Part shown: piece by piece, positions 12,361 through 23,963 of the stretch
Layout: each line of letters begins with the position of its first letter
How positions within the stretch are numbered: the stretch's first letter is position 1
DNA from: Megaleporinus macrocephalus
Taxonomy: Eukaryota; Chordata; Actinopteri; Characiformes; Anostomidae
Assembly (NCBI GenBank): GCA_021613375.1
Contig: CM038711.1
Span: forward strand, 23,243,223-23,307,222
Reading direction: 5' to 3'
Length of the DNA: 64,000 nucleotides
Notes under the pieces: model-generated
The model's database searches: none
Seen by the model: the letters and a program-made list of their open reading frames with translations, nothing else
What the model was told of the DNA's origin: nothing
Translations under genes and position numbers: made by a program

Positions 12361-12707
12361 GTCCTTGAACCCCGGCTGGTCGCTCTGGTGTCACTCTGGG
12401 GAGTGCAGTGTTTAATACCACAGTAATTATCCTCTCCTTACTTACTACAGCAGCCCAGGTGTCTCCTTCACCCCACCTTAGTGCACACATCTGAGTGCGT
12501 GTGTGTGTGTTAGGTGTTGTTCTTTTATAGCGCCGTGCCCTGTATTTTATGCTTCTTAATATTCATGACACCGTTTCATTATCTCACGTCGGGTGTCAGT
12601 GTCGTTGCTATGTAAACGTCCATGTCAGGCCCTGTGAGCGTGTTTACTTCAGTGTTGCCGTGTCTCTGTGTGTGTTGGTTTTGTATGGGTCTGTGTGGTT
12701 CAGTGAT

Positions 12708-12743
12708 AGTGTGTGTGTGTGTGTGTGTGTGTGCGTGTGTCTC
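12708..12743. repeat. (TG)n microsatellite
   Basis: TG run with one CG step. Confidence 0.92.
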
Positions 12744-13032
12744 CAGCCTGCCGTCTGTGCTACTGTGTCACTAATGGCAGGTCCAGGTGTTCCTCTCAAC
12801 TCAGGGGTCCCTGGAGGTCTTGGGGGGGGGGCTCCCAGGGTGGCAGGAGGTACCTGCCTCTTTCGCCTGTATGTGGGGGCCTCTCTTGGGCCCGGCAGCC
12901 CCCTGAGGGCCCTGCCCGCAACAAACCCCTCCCCCTTCACCCCCACACTCTCAACCTTTTGGCCCCCTGCTGCTATCCTTTATCCCATCTCCTAATGCCA
13001 GTCTGTCCAACTGACTGTCGTTTATGACTTCT

Positions 13033-13036
<4 letters not shown>

Positions 13037-13093
<57 letters not shown>
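13037..13093. repeat. (GA)n microsatellite, about 28 units
   Basis: Pure GA run. The minus-strand Ser-Leu frame over it is spurious. Confidence 0.97.
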
Positions 13094-13095
<2 letters not shown>

Positions 13096-15182
13096 TGCTA
13101 GCTGTGGTTTTCTCCCCGTTGTCTCTCTGTCAACAGGTTTTTCTGTTCTTTTACTAAGTAAACACAACAAATCATTGTTTGTGGTAATCAACTGTATTTC
13201 ACTGATAAAGCAGATGTAGAGATTTAGTTGAATACTCCTACTCACTACAGTTATTGTCTTGTAATCTCTTAAGTTTTAAACCTATGATTTTTTAAAATCT
13301 AAACTCCAATTACTTTGCTGACTATGAATATAGTATATAACACTGATGAAACAAAATGTCCTGAATATTTACAAGAGAAGGAAAAAACAAACCTTATTTT
13401 TATTGTAGGTTGGTGTAACCAAGTAAGTACAATATTTTTTTTAGTCCATTAATCCTGACCTTATACGCAATATAAAGGGGAACAGGCATTTCCAAATAAT
13501 GCCAAAAACCAAACCAACAACAGAAATGGTGATGTGCACTCTTGTTCTGACAGCAGGAGGAAGATATGTAGTTGTTAGCCTGAGAACCTCATACTGTGCT
13601 TACAGTTAAAGGCAATAAAACTACAGGCTGTGTGATTTCGACCGATGTCTGAGTGAAGAAATCTGTGTAGTATATGTGTGGATTGTATTTGTGGATGTTT
13701 TGTATTCCTACTGCTGTAGAGATTTCATTGTCTTTTCACACTAGAAGTCCTGTCTGTGGCTGTTAATGCATTACCCCTGATCTAACTGTAGGGGGAGATG
13801 TGCTAGTCCCATACAGAAGCCAGGGCACACTGGACATGATTGGTAAATTCAGTAAGTACTGATACTGGATGCTGCCTCATTAGGACATGGTTTAATTCAC
13901 ATCCACATATATGAGCATACATGTTTACTTTCTGTGTGACCTGCTGAGCTTGTTTCGGTCTGCTGTAACTGTTAGTGGATTACTGCAGCGGCAACATGTC
14001 AGCAGGGAGTGTTTATTTGAAAGCTTGACATGGATTAAACACTCGTCTGAAATGAGGTGCTTAACCCAGCTCACTTATGCCAAGCTGACGAAAACAACTC
14101 CAAACCCAAATCAGACATTAAACATAACAGGCCATATTACACAGGTTAATGTGACCATAGCAAACGGGTAATGCACTTCCTGTTCGTTAGGGTGTGTGTG
14201 TGTGTGTGGGTATGTAGGTACGCACACACATACACACATCTGAGTCAGTATGACACATTCTCCATTAGCTTCCTCCTGTAGTGTGGCAGCCTGCGGGCAC
14301 ACGGACTATTTTTAACAATGAGGTTTGGCTGATTGAGTTCAGAAAAATGAGAGATGGCCAGAGACTAGAATGGCCGTGTACCGAGCAAACTCAGCTACCG
14401 ACCACACACATACACGCGCTCGCTGATTGCTCATCGTCAGACGGATGCAATAGACAGAGCTATTAACCCCTAGGCTTATCATTTAGTTATTAATCTTAGC
14501 ACTTATTATTCAGCGCCCACTAGTGGTGTGACAACACAAGTTTGATTAGATTTTTCATTGTGGGGTCAGTACTGATTTTCAAATTAGATTTTCTATGTGC
14601 TGTATTAATTGTAATTGTGTTGTTCTACACTGTTTGGGTTCAAATTCCAGGAACCATGACATCTAACACTTGCAATCAAATAGGGCAGTCCAGGGGCCTG
14701 GTTTTGAGAGTAAAGTCCTCTGCAGTGACCAAGTAGTGTCTTGATTTTGAGTTTTATGTTTCTCTGCACTGTAGACTGTATTTGCACCTGGTCAAGTTAC
14801 ATGTTGATTTTCTCTGTGAGTGAAGTTAACACATCCTCTGCAGGTAATACTTTAATTGAACTGAACATATTGGGGGAAAAACTAATGAATGTGGCCCCTG
14901 GCAGGTTGAGACACACTGTTTGGGTTATATTTAAACAGTAGTTGTGTATTAGAGGGATTAAAACAAAAGGAAATAAGCTGCAGTGTCTTTTCTATTTGGT
15001 TTAAATTACAGTGCCAGCACATACGTTACTAACAGTTTAGCAGGACTGTCATTCAGTGAAGGTGCAGGAGTGCAGTGCCTCACTGTGTCTGGGTCCGTGT
15101 ATGAGAGCTGGTAGGCCGGAGCAGGGGGAGGCAGGCAGTGAGTGCTAATAGGGGGAGCAGGTGAGCCTTAACCTGACGCCTT

Positions 15183-15230
15183 TCGGCTTCTGTTTGATCA
15201 AAGAGGGCCAAGCGGCAGACTACAGTGTGT
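15183..15230. promoter_or_regulatory. Palindromic TCF/LEF-like site TTTGATCAAAG
   Basis: TTTGATCAAAG at 15193-15203 gives overlapping TCF/LEF core words on both strands within a short GC-balanced block. Single-site evidence only. Confidence 0.25.
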
Positions 15231-15268
15231 GATCTCTGCCTAGAGCTCTGCTACACGGCACACACACA

Positions 15269-15271
15269 CTT

Positions 15272-15299
<28 letters not shown>
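15269..15299. repeat. (GA)n microsatellite
   Basis: GA dinucleotide run. A similar, shorter run lies at 15846-15870. Confidence 0.92.
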
Positions 15300-15302
<3 letters not shown>

Positions 15303-15845
15303 AGAAAAGCCCCTCTTTGCTATATGAAGAGCATTTATTTATTTAGGTGTAGGAAATAAGACTTTCAACTTTTAAAGGTCCTTTATTGAATGAAGGCGTT
15401 TAAATGTCCGAATGAGGGCTAATATTCAAAAATCACTTAATCAGAACCCAAACTAGCAGTTTCATCTCCATTACAGCAGCAGCACACTGTGGTCCATTTG
15501 ATCTACCGTTGAGAACGTTCATGCTGTCAGGTCAAGACCTTGTCTGTGTGATTAGGGAGATAGTGGCATTCATTTTCATCCATATGTTACAGTAATAACC
15601 TGTTATTTTTGGGGGGGGGGAGGTGTTTTTGCCCCGTGCTTGTGCTCAAAGGGATGTAATTGTAGAAGTAACCTTTGTCCTTGCATGTTCGCTCCCCATC
15701 GTTGCAGGGGCACACATTTAGGCTAGGTGGGCCAGGAGTAAACTGAGGCCGCTCATGGTTTCCTGCATGACTGGGTAAACAGCTGTTTCCCATTGACTCA
15801 GTGTTTAAAGGAAACCTGACTGCTCAGAGACAGACAGAAATACAG

Positions 15846-15877
<32 letters not shown>

Positions 15878-16381
15878 GGCAGGGACAGAGACTGTCCATA
15901 AAAGAGGTTCTTCAAAGGACTATAAGCTAACGTTAAACAAAGAGTAAAGGTCAGTTCGTGTCAGGCGGAGGGGGAAACAAGTACGCGGGCAGGAAACAGA
16001 GGAAGAGTGTGATAGAGTTAGTGAAGGAGACACTGAAGAGTGAAGACGTGCGGTAAAAAGCGGTAGCAGATGCCAGATGTCTTGGCCTGCCGACGCTGGA
16101 ACAGCGGAGAGCCTTGTTTTGGTACACTTCACATGTAATTAATGTGCAGCTGTTTAACGGTGCAGGCCCCCGCCGCTAACACACACCGCGCAGCACCGGA
16201 GTCAAACGCCTCTTAACCACTGCCAGTGCCCCTGTCGTCACGCAACATCCTTCTCTCCTTCTCTCCTCACCTCTCCTCTCCTTTTCTCTATCACGTGCAT
16301 GCTCCCACTCTTAGCGTTTGCATATACATCTCACACCTGTTTGATTTTGTGGAAGCAGGACATATTTTTGCTTTCGTGTTT

Positions 16382-16453
16382 AGAGTTCAGGTCAGCTTTA
16401 GAGTCCAGGTCAGCTTTAGAGTCCAGGTCAGCTTTAGAGTCCAGGTCAGCTTA
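16382..16453. repeat. 18-bp tandem repeat, four copies
   Basis: AGAGTCCAGGTCAGCTTT is repeated four times. The first copy has TTC for TCC and the last is truncated before TTAGG. Because 18 is a multiple of three, the frame repeats FRVQVS, but nothing else suggests coding. Confidence 0.93.
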
Positions 16454-17064
16454 GGTTAGCCCTGTTACCGTACAGCAATATTGTAACATCATGATGCTTA
16501 AAAAGTTTTTACGATTGAATTTTTTTGACATCTGATAAGCTAGGACAGGCAAAGTAGTGCCTTATTTAAAAATACAATTACCAAAAATATGAATACATGT
16601 ATTTGTATTCTATGTTTCCCACAGTGTGCTTCACTAAAGTTAATTAAATCAAACTAATTATGCTGTCTTTGTAATTAAGCTGCTGCTGCTGTGTTTTTAA
16701 AGTGCTAACTCTTTTTCATATTGCTCGCCCGTCCCCTTTATCTTTTGTACCTTATGCATATTATTGTAGTCATTAAGACTTATTAAGACTAAGAATTATT
16801 AGGAATAACTGAGCTATGAATTATTTAGTTGCTAATGTGGAACTACGATAGACAGTATGCTGACATGAGAGTGAAGAACTAAAGCATGGACCCGTATACA
16901 GGCCCTTCAATTCATAGGGTTAAAGGGACCAAATGTGGGCCCGTACTTCTATCAGTCGCAAACACAGCAGCCTGTACTGTTGACTAATCAAGTCACTCAC
17001 TTACCTGAGTTTTATAGTACCAAATGACTAATAATAGTTTCTGTGTAATAAGTTTTATAACTGA

Positions 17065-17501
17065 TTTATAACTGATTTAGTAAGTGGTTTATAACTGATT
17101 TAGTAACTGGTTTATAACTGATTTAGTAACTGGTTTATAACTGTTTTAGTAGCTGGTTTATAACTGATTTAGTAAGTGGTTTATAACTGATTTAGTAGCT
17201 GGTTTATAACTGATTTAGTAGCTAGTTTATAACTGATTTAGTAAGTGGTTTATAACTGATTTAGTAGCTGGTTTATAACTGTTTTAGTAGCTAGTTTATA
17301 ACTGATTTAGTAAGTGGTTTATAACTGATTTAGTAACTGGTTTATAACTGTTTTAGTAGCTAGTTTATAACTGATTTAGTAAGTGGTTTATAACTGATTT
17401 AGTAGCTGGTTTATAACTGATTTAGTAGCTAGTTTATAACTGATTTAGTAAGTGGTTTAAAACTGATTTAGTAACTGGTTTATAACTGATTTAGTAACTG
17501 G
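17065..17501. repeat. 23-bp minisatellite with 69-bp higher-order period
   Basis: Nineteen 23-bp units of TTTATAACTGATTTAGTA plus a variable five-base end. Units 5-17 cycle with period three: ends AGTGG, then GCTGG or ACTGG, then GCTAG. The period-3 order is kept over four cycles, so the array expanded in 69-bp blocks. A diverged partial unit continues to about 17515. Confidence 0.96.
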
Positions 17502-17887
17502 TTTATAATTGATTGGTTGCAGTTTAATGAGTGAAGATATTTTAAACCATGGTGGAAATCTGCGTTCCTTTGTGTGGAAGCTGTGGAGATGGAATGGTCA
17601 GCTTCCTGCCATCACATGCTGTGTCCCCATTTTTGGCCGTCCTCACCTGGGGGTCTCCAGAGGGAATCTGGGGGGTTGTGAGTCCGGCTCTCAGCTGGCC
17701 CCATGTGTGTGTTTCCCCCCACTCGGGCCTCCGGCCCCCTGCCCTTCACCTTCTGCCCTGGGAACGAGGCCGGCTGCTCGGACGCTTTTGGGCGCCAACT
17801 GCTCCATATGGGCCGTGGGCAGCGTGTGTGTGTCCTCCAGGACTCTGGCCCCTGACAGACTGCCTGTGCTGTGACATCACCGTTCTG

Positions 17888-18001
<114 letters not shown>

Positions 18002-18600
18002 CGCATGCATGTGTTTGTGTGCGTGTAGGTGAGTGTTGTTCAGGATTCTGGTCTTTGACAAGCTTCCGGCCCAGTGACATCACCTTGAAGTGTGTGGGAG
18101 TGTTGGTCTGAATTTTCCTACATTTCTACACTAAACTAGAGGGATGAAAGGAAAATCTATGAAAATTCTCATTAGTTAGGTATAGTTAGGTATGTATTCA
18201 GCTCCCAGTCAAAACAAGTTCAAATTATTCATTCTTTTTTAGATCTTTTTGAGGAGATTAGACATAAAATCATCCACTTTAAAAAAAGAAATCTAAAGGT
18301 GACTGTCCATCCTTCCACTGTGAGAAGACAATTTAATGTGGGTTTGAAAGGATGTGTAGAAGAAGCTGTTACTGAGAAAAAGGAGGCATATCAAATCAAA
18401 AACACATCTGGAGATTCATCTGCTGTAAAATTCAAATCCCCAGGCTAGCTGCTTTCCTCACAAAGCGCTGTGACTTAGCTCTGTCTACCAGACCCGCTAG
18501 CCTCTTTTAGTGGTGAGCAAGAGGTTAAGACCACAGTGTATGCATGGGTTAACCAGAGCTTTACTAAGGTTCCTAACTCAAGGTATGAAAGTAGAGTTGA

Positions 18601-18732
18601 AGGACCCGAATGCCAGTGAAGTGTTGGATTTTCCAGGGCATGCATTGCAGCTACGCTAAAGAAATGTTTCTGCTGTGTTGTCTTAGTTGAATATGTTTAG
18701 GACCTGAATGCCAGTAAAGTGTTGGATTTTCC
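18601..18732. repeat. 34-bp direct repeat pair, 98 bp apart
   Basis: AGGACCCGAATGCCAGTGAA… at 18601-18634 and AGGACCTGAATGCCAGTAAA… at 18699-18732 both end GTGTTGGATTTTCC and differ at two positions. The sequence between them is unique. Confidence 0.92.
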
Positions 18733-19423
18733 GTAGTAGAGGAGAGGGCTGTGTTTTTAGTCTTAAACTGAAATGACCGTAGTTGTAATGAGCAGAAGGT
18801 GCGCTTGACTTCTAAGGCTGAATTTTAGAGGGGTATATAATAAGTATGTAAACAAACACTGAAAGCAAGTTTCCTGAAAGCAAAGTTCTAGGAGCAAAGA
18901 ATGGACACGTCAAACACTGACTAAATATGTATGACGTTTAGCTGTTAGGGCTCCTCTTTAGTTTGTCCATCGTTCCTGTAACTGTTTCCTAAAGGCTGAT
19001 TAAGGTGTTGTTAACTTGTGAAGTGTACTGTGTAACGTGTATAGGACATATGTATGACTCATGTCCTCACATAGTGTAAAAATAAGTGTGTGTTTTGAGT
19101 AATTCGACATGATTGTGAGTTCTCTAGGAGATGGACCCTAACAGACTGAATCCCCTGGGTCCCCTGTAAGGCAGTGAGAGTTGTGCCAGGGGTCCGGCAT
19201 GCACAGACTGGAGTGTCAGCTTCATCAAGCAAGCACTGTCAGTGGACAGGAGGGTGTGTGTATTTGTCCAGTAGGAGCAGGCCCCTGACAGACTGTCTCC
19301 CTTGAGCAGCAGAGGGGCACAGAGCAGGCTGGGTGTGTGTTAGCATGGCTACCCAGGGGGGTAGACTGGAACAGTGTGAAGGGGCAAGATCGGAGTTTGT
19401 CTGCGCATTCATGTGCATTTGTG

Positions 19424-19428
<5 letters not shown>

Positions 19429-19462
<34 letters not shown>
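19429..19462. repeat. (TG)n microsatellite
   Basis: TG run following ATATATATG. Confidence 0.93.
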
Positions 19463-19464
<2 letters not shown>

Positions 19465-21539
19465 TTATGATTGTGTGTGTATTTTAGTATCCCAAAACAG
19501 GTGTTTGGTCTCAGATACTGCTCTCAAAGGATTGTTGACCATGTGGTCAGCTCCTGTGTATTGCCCCCTCCCATTCCCGTTTTCTCCCCCTCCTGTCTTT
19601 CTCTGTGTCTCGGCCCAGCTTTATCCTCTGTCATGTTTGTTTATGGCTGTCCTGTTGCCTAGGAGGGAAAGGAAGGAAGGAAGACAGGGAAGAGTGAGGC
19701 CTGCCCTCGGTGAGAGAAAGGCAGGAGAGGAGAGAAATGTGGAGGTGTGGTAACAAACAAAAGAATGGGGCAGCAGAGGTTCAGACAAATAAAGCACTTA
19801 TAGGGGTGAGAGAGGGAAAGGGAGCGAGAGAGGTATAGCGAGAGAGGGAGAAAGAACCTCTTGCAAGTTTGCTTTCCCCTGGCTGTTGCTCTAGGCTTGT
19901 CTGACTGGCGTGCTGGGCTGCCCTGTGGGAGCGCGGGGTGGAAGTTGTTTTTCTGCCCCCTATGGTGCAGCTCTCCAGCCCGGGGCAGTGGGCAGAGGGC
20001 CAGGGGGAAGGGGCTGGGAGCCGGGCAGGGGGGCTGCTGGGAAAGGTGGAGGCCTGGGCAGGGGGCCAGGCTTAAAGGTGGAGGCGGTAGGGGTGGGGGA
20101 GGTGGTGGAATGTGACTAGGTGAAGGGAAAGAGATACAAATCCTGAGCCTCCGTTTCTGAAAAGAGAATTAGGCCTAGATCTCCATTTGATTTGTTTCCA
20201 ATAGTGGCTGCATGCTATAGATAACCACCAGCTCTGATTAGGACTGGCAAGGCCCTATGATAATAGCATTAGCGTGATTTTGTCTGTGACCACTGATGGC
20301 TGGCTCCTTTTGTGTCATCCTCTTGGCATGCAAGCTGTGTATAGCGATGTGATGTGTATTATTATTTTTAAGGTGTGTTATGGTTTTACCAGTAAAATAA
20401 GTTGGCAGTTTAAAAAGTTGTTCTTCTAGTATAGATGCATCAGATGTAATTGATAAGTGCAAACTGCCGTGGCTAGGGTTTTCATGTTTTTCATTGCCTT
20501 CACCCTCTTACTTAAGAGCTATTCATAATTTGGCATGATCCTACCAATTCAGCAAACACTGCAAGGAGACAGATCTGGAAAAGCAAGATCAGCACCTCTA
20601 CTAATCTACAGTAGATTTATAACATTGATGTAGCCTGAGCTGGATGTTTGTCTTCACTTTGTCTAGCTGGAGGGACTGAGTTGATTCAGTGGATTATGCT
20701 GGAATTAATATGGAACAGGCGTAGCGTTTGATACAGCTTACATTAACGATGCATACTGATTATGGTTTACGCTGTAATTCGAGTCTTGGCTTGTGTTAAC
20801 TATGGTGAACTGCTGTAATGTCTCATGGGTGAGTTAGTTTGGGATGGCCTGGTGTCGCATGTTCTTACTTTACAAGCCTCCTCTGAATGTGTCCAATCCT
20901 TAATGAACAGGCTAGCCAGGCTGGTTCCCTGTAGTAGGGCCATTGACAAAAGCCTTAACCCTGGGATGGTTCTACTATTGGGAGAAATGGAGGGGATCCC
21001 TCCATGCCTTTCCCTTTCTTTTTCTCTCTCCATCTCTCTTTCGCTCCCCCCACCCCTTGTCCTTGTGTCTGATGAGCAGGAAGAGGATAGACGTCAGACT
21101 GGGCAAGTCTTCATTACGGCCCATCCACCATGTTTCTGGCCCGGCATGCCGGCGCATTGGCCAGCCCATTAGCCAGGCCGGCGTGGTCCGTTCTGGCCCG
21201 GGCTGATGGCGGCATGGTGGTGTTCGTGGGGAGAAGGGGGGTGCTGTTGAAGGAGAAATGGCCACCGATCAGGTGCTGCTGGTGGCTTTATCTGTCACCA
21301 CGTGTTTCCATTGTTGCGTCCCCCAATTATCGGGCCCCAACTCAAAGCAGGGTGGCTAGTCTGTCCCTGGACATCAGAGTGTGTGCAACTGCTGCTCCAC
21401 CCACCACCCACCTCCTTCGCTCCATCCTTCCGTCCCGCTCTCCTCCCCTCCACCTGGGACAGGCCAGCAAGGCGAAGGCCAGCGCTACTGGAACAGCCAC
21501 CAGGACAGCCTGTTAATGCAGTAATGAGTCACAACATGA

Positions 21540-21690
21540 AAGACAGTTTGGAGACAGAAAGAAGGGAACGAGTGAGAAAGGGGGTGACACAGAGGGAGGA
21601 GGAGAGGGAGGGAAGGAGAAAGAAACAGGCTGAGGAGAGGCAGGCGTCAGGGCTGCAAGAAGCAAACTTAGAGCAAGAGAGGGAGCAGTG
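21540..21690. repeat. Polypurine tract
   Basis: Nearly all-purine + strand (GAGAGGGAGGGAAGGAGAAA and similar). It is simple-sequence derived and gives spurious Arg/Glu frames. Confidence 0.7.
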
Positions 21691-21789
21691 AGTTTTAGTT
21701 TCCGAGGCTGTTCCTGTCTCTGGCTGCCCCCCCTCCCCCTCCCTTTCGCTTTTCTCCTCTCTTTCTTTCTGTTTCTTTTCTAATTTAAC

Positions 21790-22030
21790 TTTTCATTGAA
21801 ATTTCTTACCCTGTTTAGCGCTCTTGCCAAGTCCCCCGGCGGACGGATGACAAAAGCCCTCTAAAAGCCATGTGATCTTCCATTTTCCGAACAGCCACAC
21901 TTCTGAGGATTAAGGCTATTTAATGACTATAATCTCCCTCTTTCTCAAAAGTGATTTCTCACATTCTGTCGCAGTCAGAGGGATTGCATTAGCATTAATA
22001 GATTTATAATTCGCCAGAATGACCACATGT
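21790..22030. promoter_or_regulatory. znf423: Candidate conserved non-coding element
   Basis: Repeat-free, complex block: ATTGAAATTTCTTACC, CTATTTAATGACTATAAT, GCATTAGCATTAATAG, ATTTATAATTCGCC. It lies about 2 kb upstream of the large exon, just before a T run and the (CCT)n tract. Role inferred. Confidence 0.4.
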
Positions 22031-22062
22031 GCCAGGAGTTTTTTTTTTTTTTCACTCCCCCC

Positions 22063-22101
22063 CCTCCTCCTCCTCCTCCTCCTCCTCCTCCTCCTCCTCC
22101 T
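22063..22101. repeat. (CCT)n microsatellite
   Basis: About 13 CCT units, preceded by a run of T and C. Confidence 0.95.
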
Positions 22102-22859
22102 CTGTTTCCATTCTTCTTCCCTCCTCTTAGTTCTTTTCCCTTTTTGCCTCTCTTTCTTCGGCTCCATGCTTGAGCAAGTGTTTCTTTGTATCTCCTGCCC
22201 TGTGGTAGCATGCGCGGCTGTACTACAGCGGGTAGACTTACCTGTCAGTCAGCGTAAACCCCCCTCCTGTCTCCTCCCCTCTTCTTCCCTTCTATCCCCT
22301 CCTCTCACCTCCACAGTGTCCAGATCAGAGGCTGGTCTGTCAGGGGCCATGGTCTTATTGTGTAGCCAAAGAATTCACCACAGTTAAGTCCCTTATGGGC
22401 TTTTATTCAGGGCTCTTTCATTGGGGCGCCGAGGCACTCTCTCTCCTGTGTCGCCGGGGTTTAGGTTGTTTTGGGATGGCTCTTATCCTGACATGGACAC
22501 AAAAGCTTGTGGGGGGGACTATAGTGGCTGGAGCAGGAGGCACAGGGGGAGTCTTACTGTAATCTGAGAAAGTGACAGAGACTGAGAGAAAGAGTGGAGT
22601 AGCACAGACACAAACATCTGCTCTGTCAGAGACCAGTAAACGCTACGACACTGCTGCCGTCTCTCCAGGTTGCTTGATCGCTCTGTATTTGTTTTATTCG
22701 CCGCTTGCTCTCTTTTTTCTTTTACTAACAGTGTAAGCATTTTCATAATGATGGATGTGACACGTGTTTCTGCATTGGCTCTTATACTGATATCTCTATT
22801 TTTAAGGGGGTTTTTTTGTTTGTGTTTTTTTTTTTTTTTACTTCTCCAGCCTCTGAATT

Positions 22860-23200
22860 CATTTCTTGCTTGGAGCTAAATTCATAATTCATGGTTTTAC
22901 AAATTTCTGCCCACAAACCCCCATGGAGATTTATTTGTTCTGCACAGCACCTACATTTTAAAGTGGATCGATTCATCACATGAATTTATTTTCCACAAAT
23001 TCTGCTGCGCTCACCTTTGTGCGCATGGGGCGAGTGGGCGGAAGTGAAATCCTACTATTGCCATATGGAGTCACAATTATTTGTAGTTTGTACAATACAA
23101 GCTGATGTGAAGCACTTTTCTTTGTACAGTTTTGCTTATTTTCTTATTTCAAAGCTCTGGCAAAGCTTGCAACATTGTTTCAGCACTCTTCGAGGTATTA
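22860..23200. promoter_or_regulatory. znf423: Candidate conserved non-coding element
   Basis: Complex block with TTCATAATTCATGG, ACATTTTAAAGTGGATCGA, GAATTTATTTTCCAC, TTTGTGCGCATGGGGCGAG and CACAATTATTTGTAG. It contains no repeats and sits within about 1 kb upstream of the large exon. Inferred. Confidence 0.38.
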
Positions 23201-23449
23201 CTGAACTTTATTTAGAACATGCAAGTCCACCTTTCTGTTGGCTCATTGGTATGGATGGAGTTTTTTGGGGGCTGAGGAGAAAGTGGATTTACTCTCTGTA
23301 AACATTTGGGTTTTTGGAATGTGAAAAACCAGAGGCTTGTTTTTTTTTCTGCAGCACATTAACAGCGAACATAAAAACTCTGTGAAATAAAGCAAACAAA
23401 CAGGCAGTGATAGAAAATTCTGTGTTTGTCTGAGCCACAGTGGGACCGT

Positions 23450-23850
23450 GCACACGCAGCAGCCCTGCTCAATAAGTCATGAGCTCTCTCCCTTGCTTTT
23501 CTTTGGAGGCTGCTAGTCGAGATGCTAAATAGATGACGTTTGGACTGTGTCAGGCCCCATCAGATTGCACAAAACAGGGCAGAATTAAGTACATCCTGCT
23601 TTGTATATATTTGTATAATGTATGTGTGTTGTAATCTAGACTAGCCTTGTGTGTTCACAAACTGCAAGAAGTCAAATAGTCTTGGGTTTTGATTGTCCTG
23701 TAAAAGGATCTAGCTTTTTCCATTTGCTCTAATCACTTTTGAGAAGGTTTTCAATCTGGTGGCCATAATGAAAAATACCATAAATCCAAATCTGGAGTCG
23801 GGGGTTGAGCTTGTTTAAAGAGGGAGCATGAAAGGATAAAAAATACATTT
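23450..23850. promoter_or_regulatory. znf423: Candidate conserved intronic block near the acceptor
   Basis: Complex sequence (CAATAAGTCATGAGC, TAAATAGATGACGTTTGG, GGCCATAATGAAAAATACC) immediately upstream of the polypyrimidine tract of the large exon. It could be a splicing or transcriptional element. Composition evidence only. Confidence 0.28.
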
Positions 23851-23963
23851 CTGTCCTTATTTCCCCACTCCTGTGGGATTGGATGTCTTTAGTTCTTTGC
23901 CTCTATTTAGATAATTTTCCTCCCTCTTTAACATTTTAATTCTGTCTGTGTTTTGCATTGCAG

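Noticed and set aside
14636..14652. tRNA or SINE B-box (GGGTTCAAATTCC)
   Set aside because: No matching A-box, cloverleaf or tail was found upstream or downstream.
23948..23963. ATG at 23948 as the start of a 1161-residue protein
   Set aside because: It lies before the CAG splice acceptor in intronic sequence, and ZNF423 has an N-terminal finger and a conserved N terminus encoded upstream.
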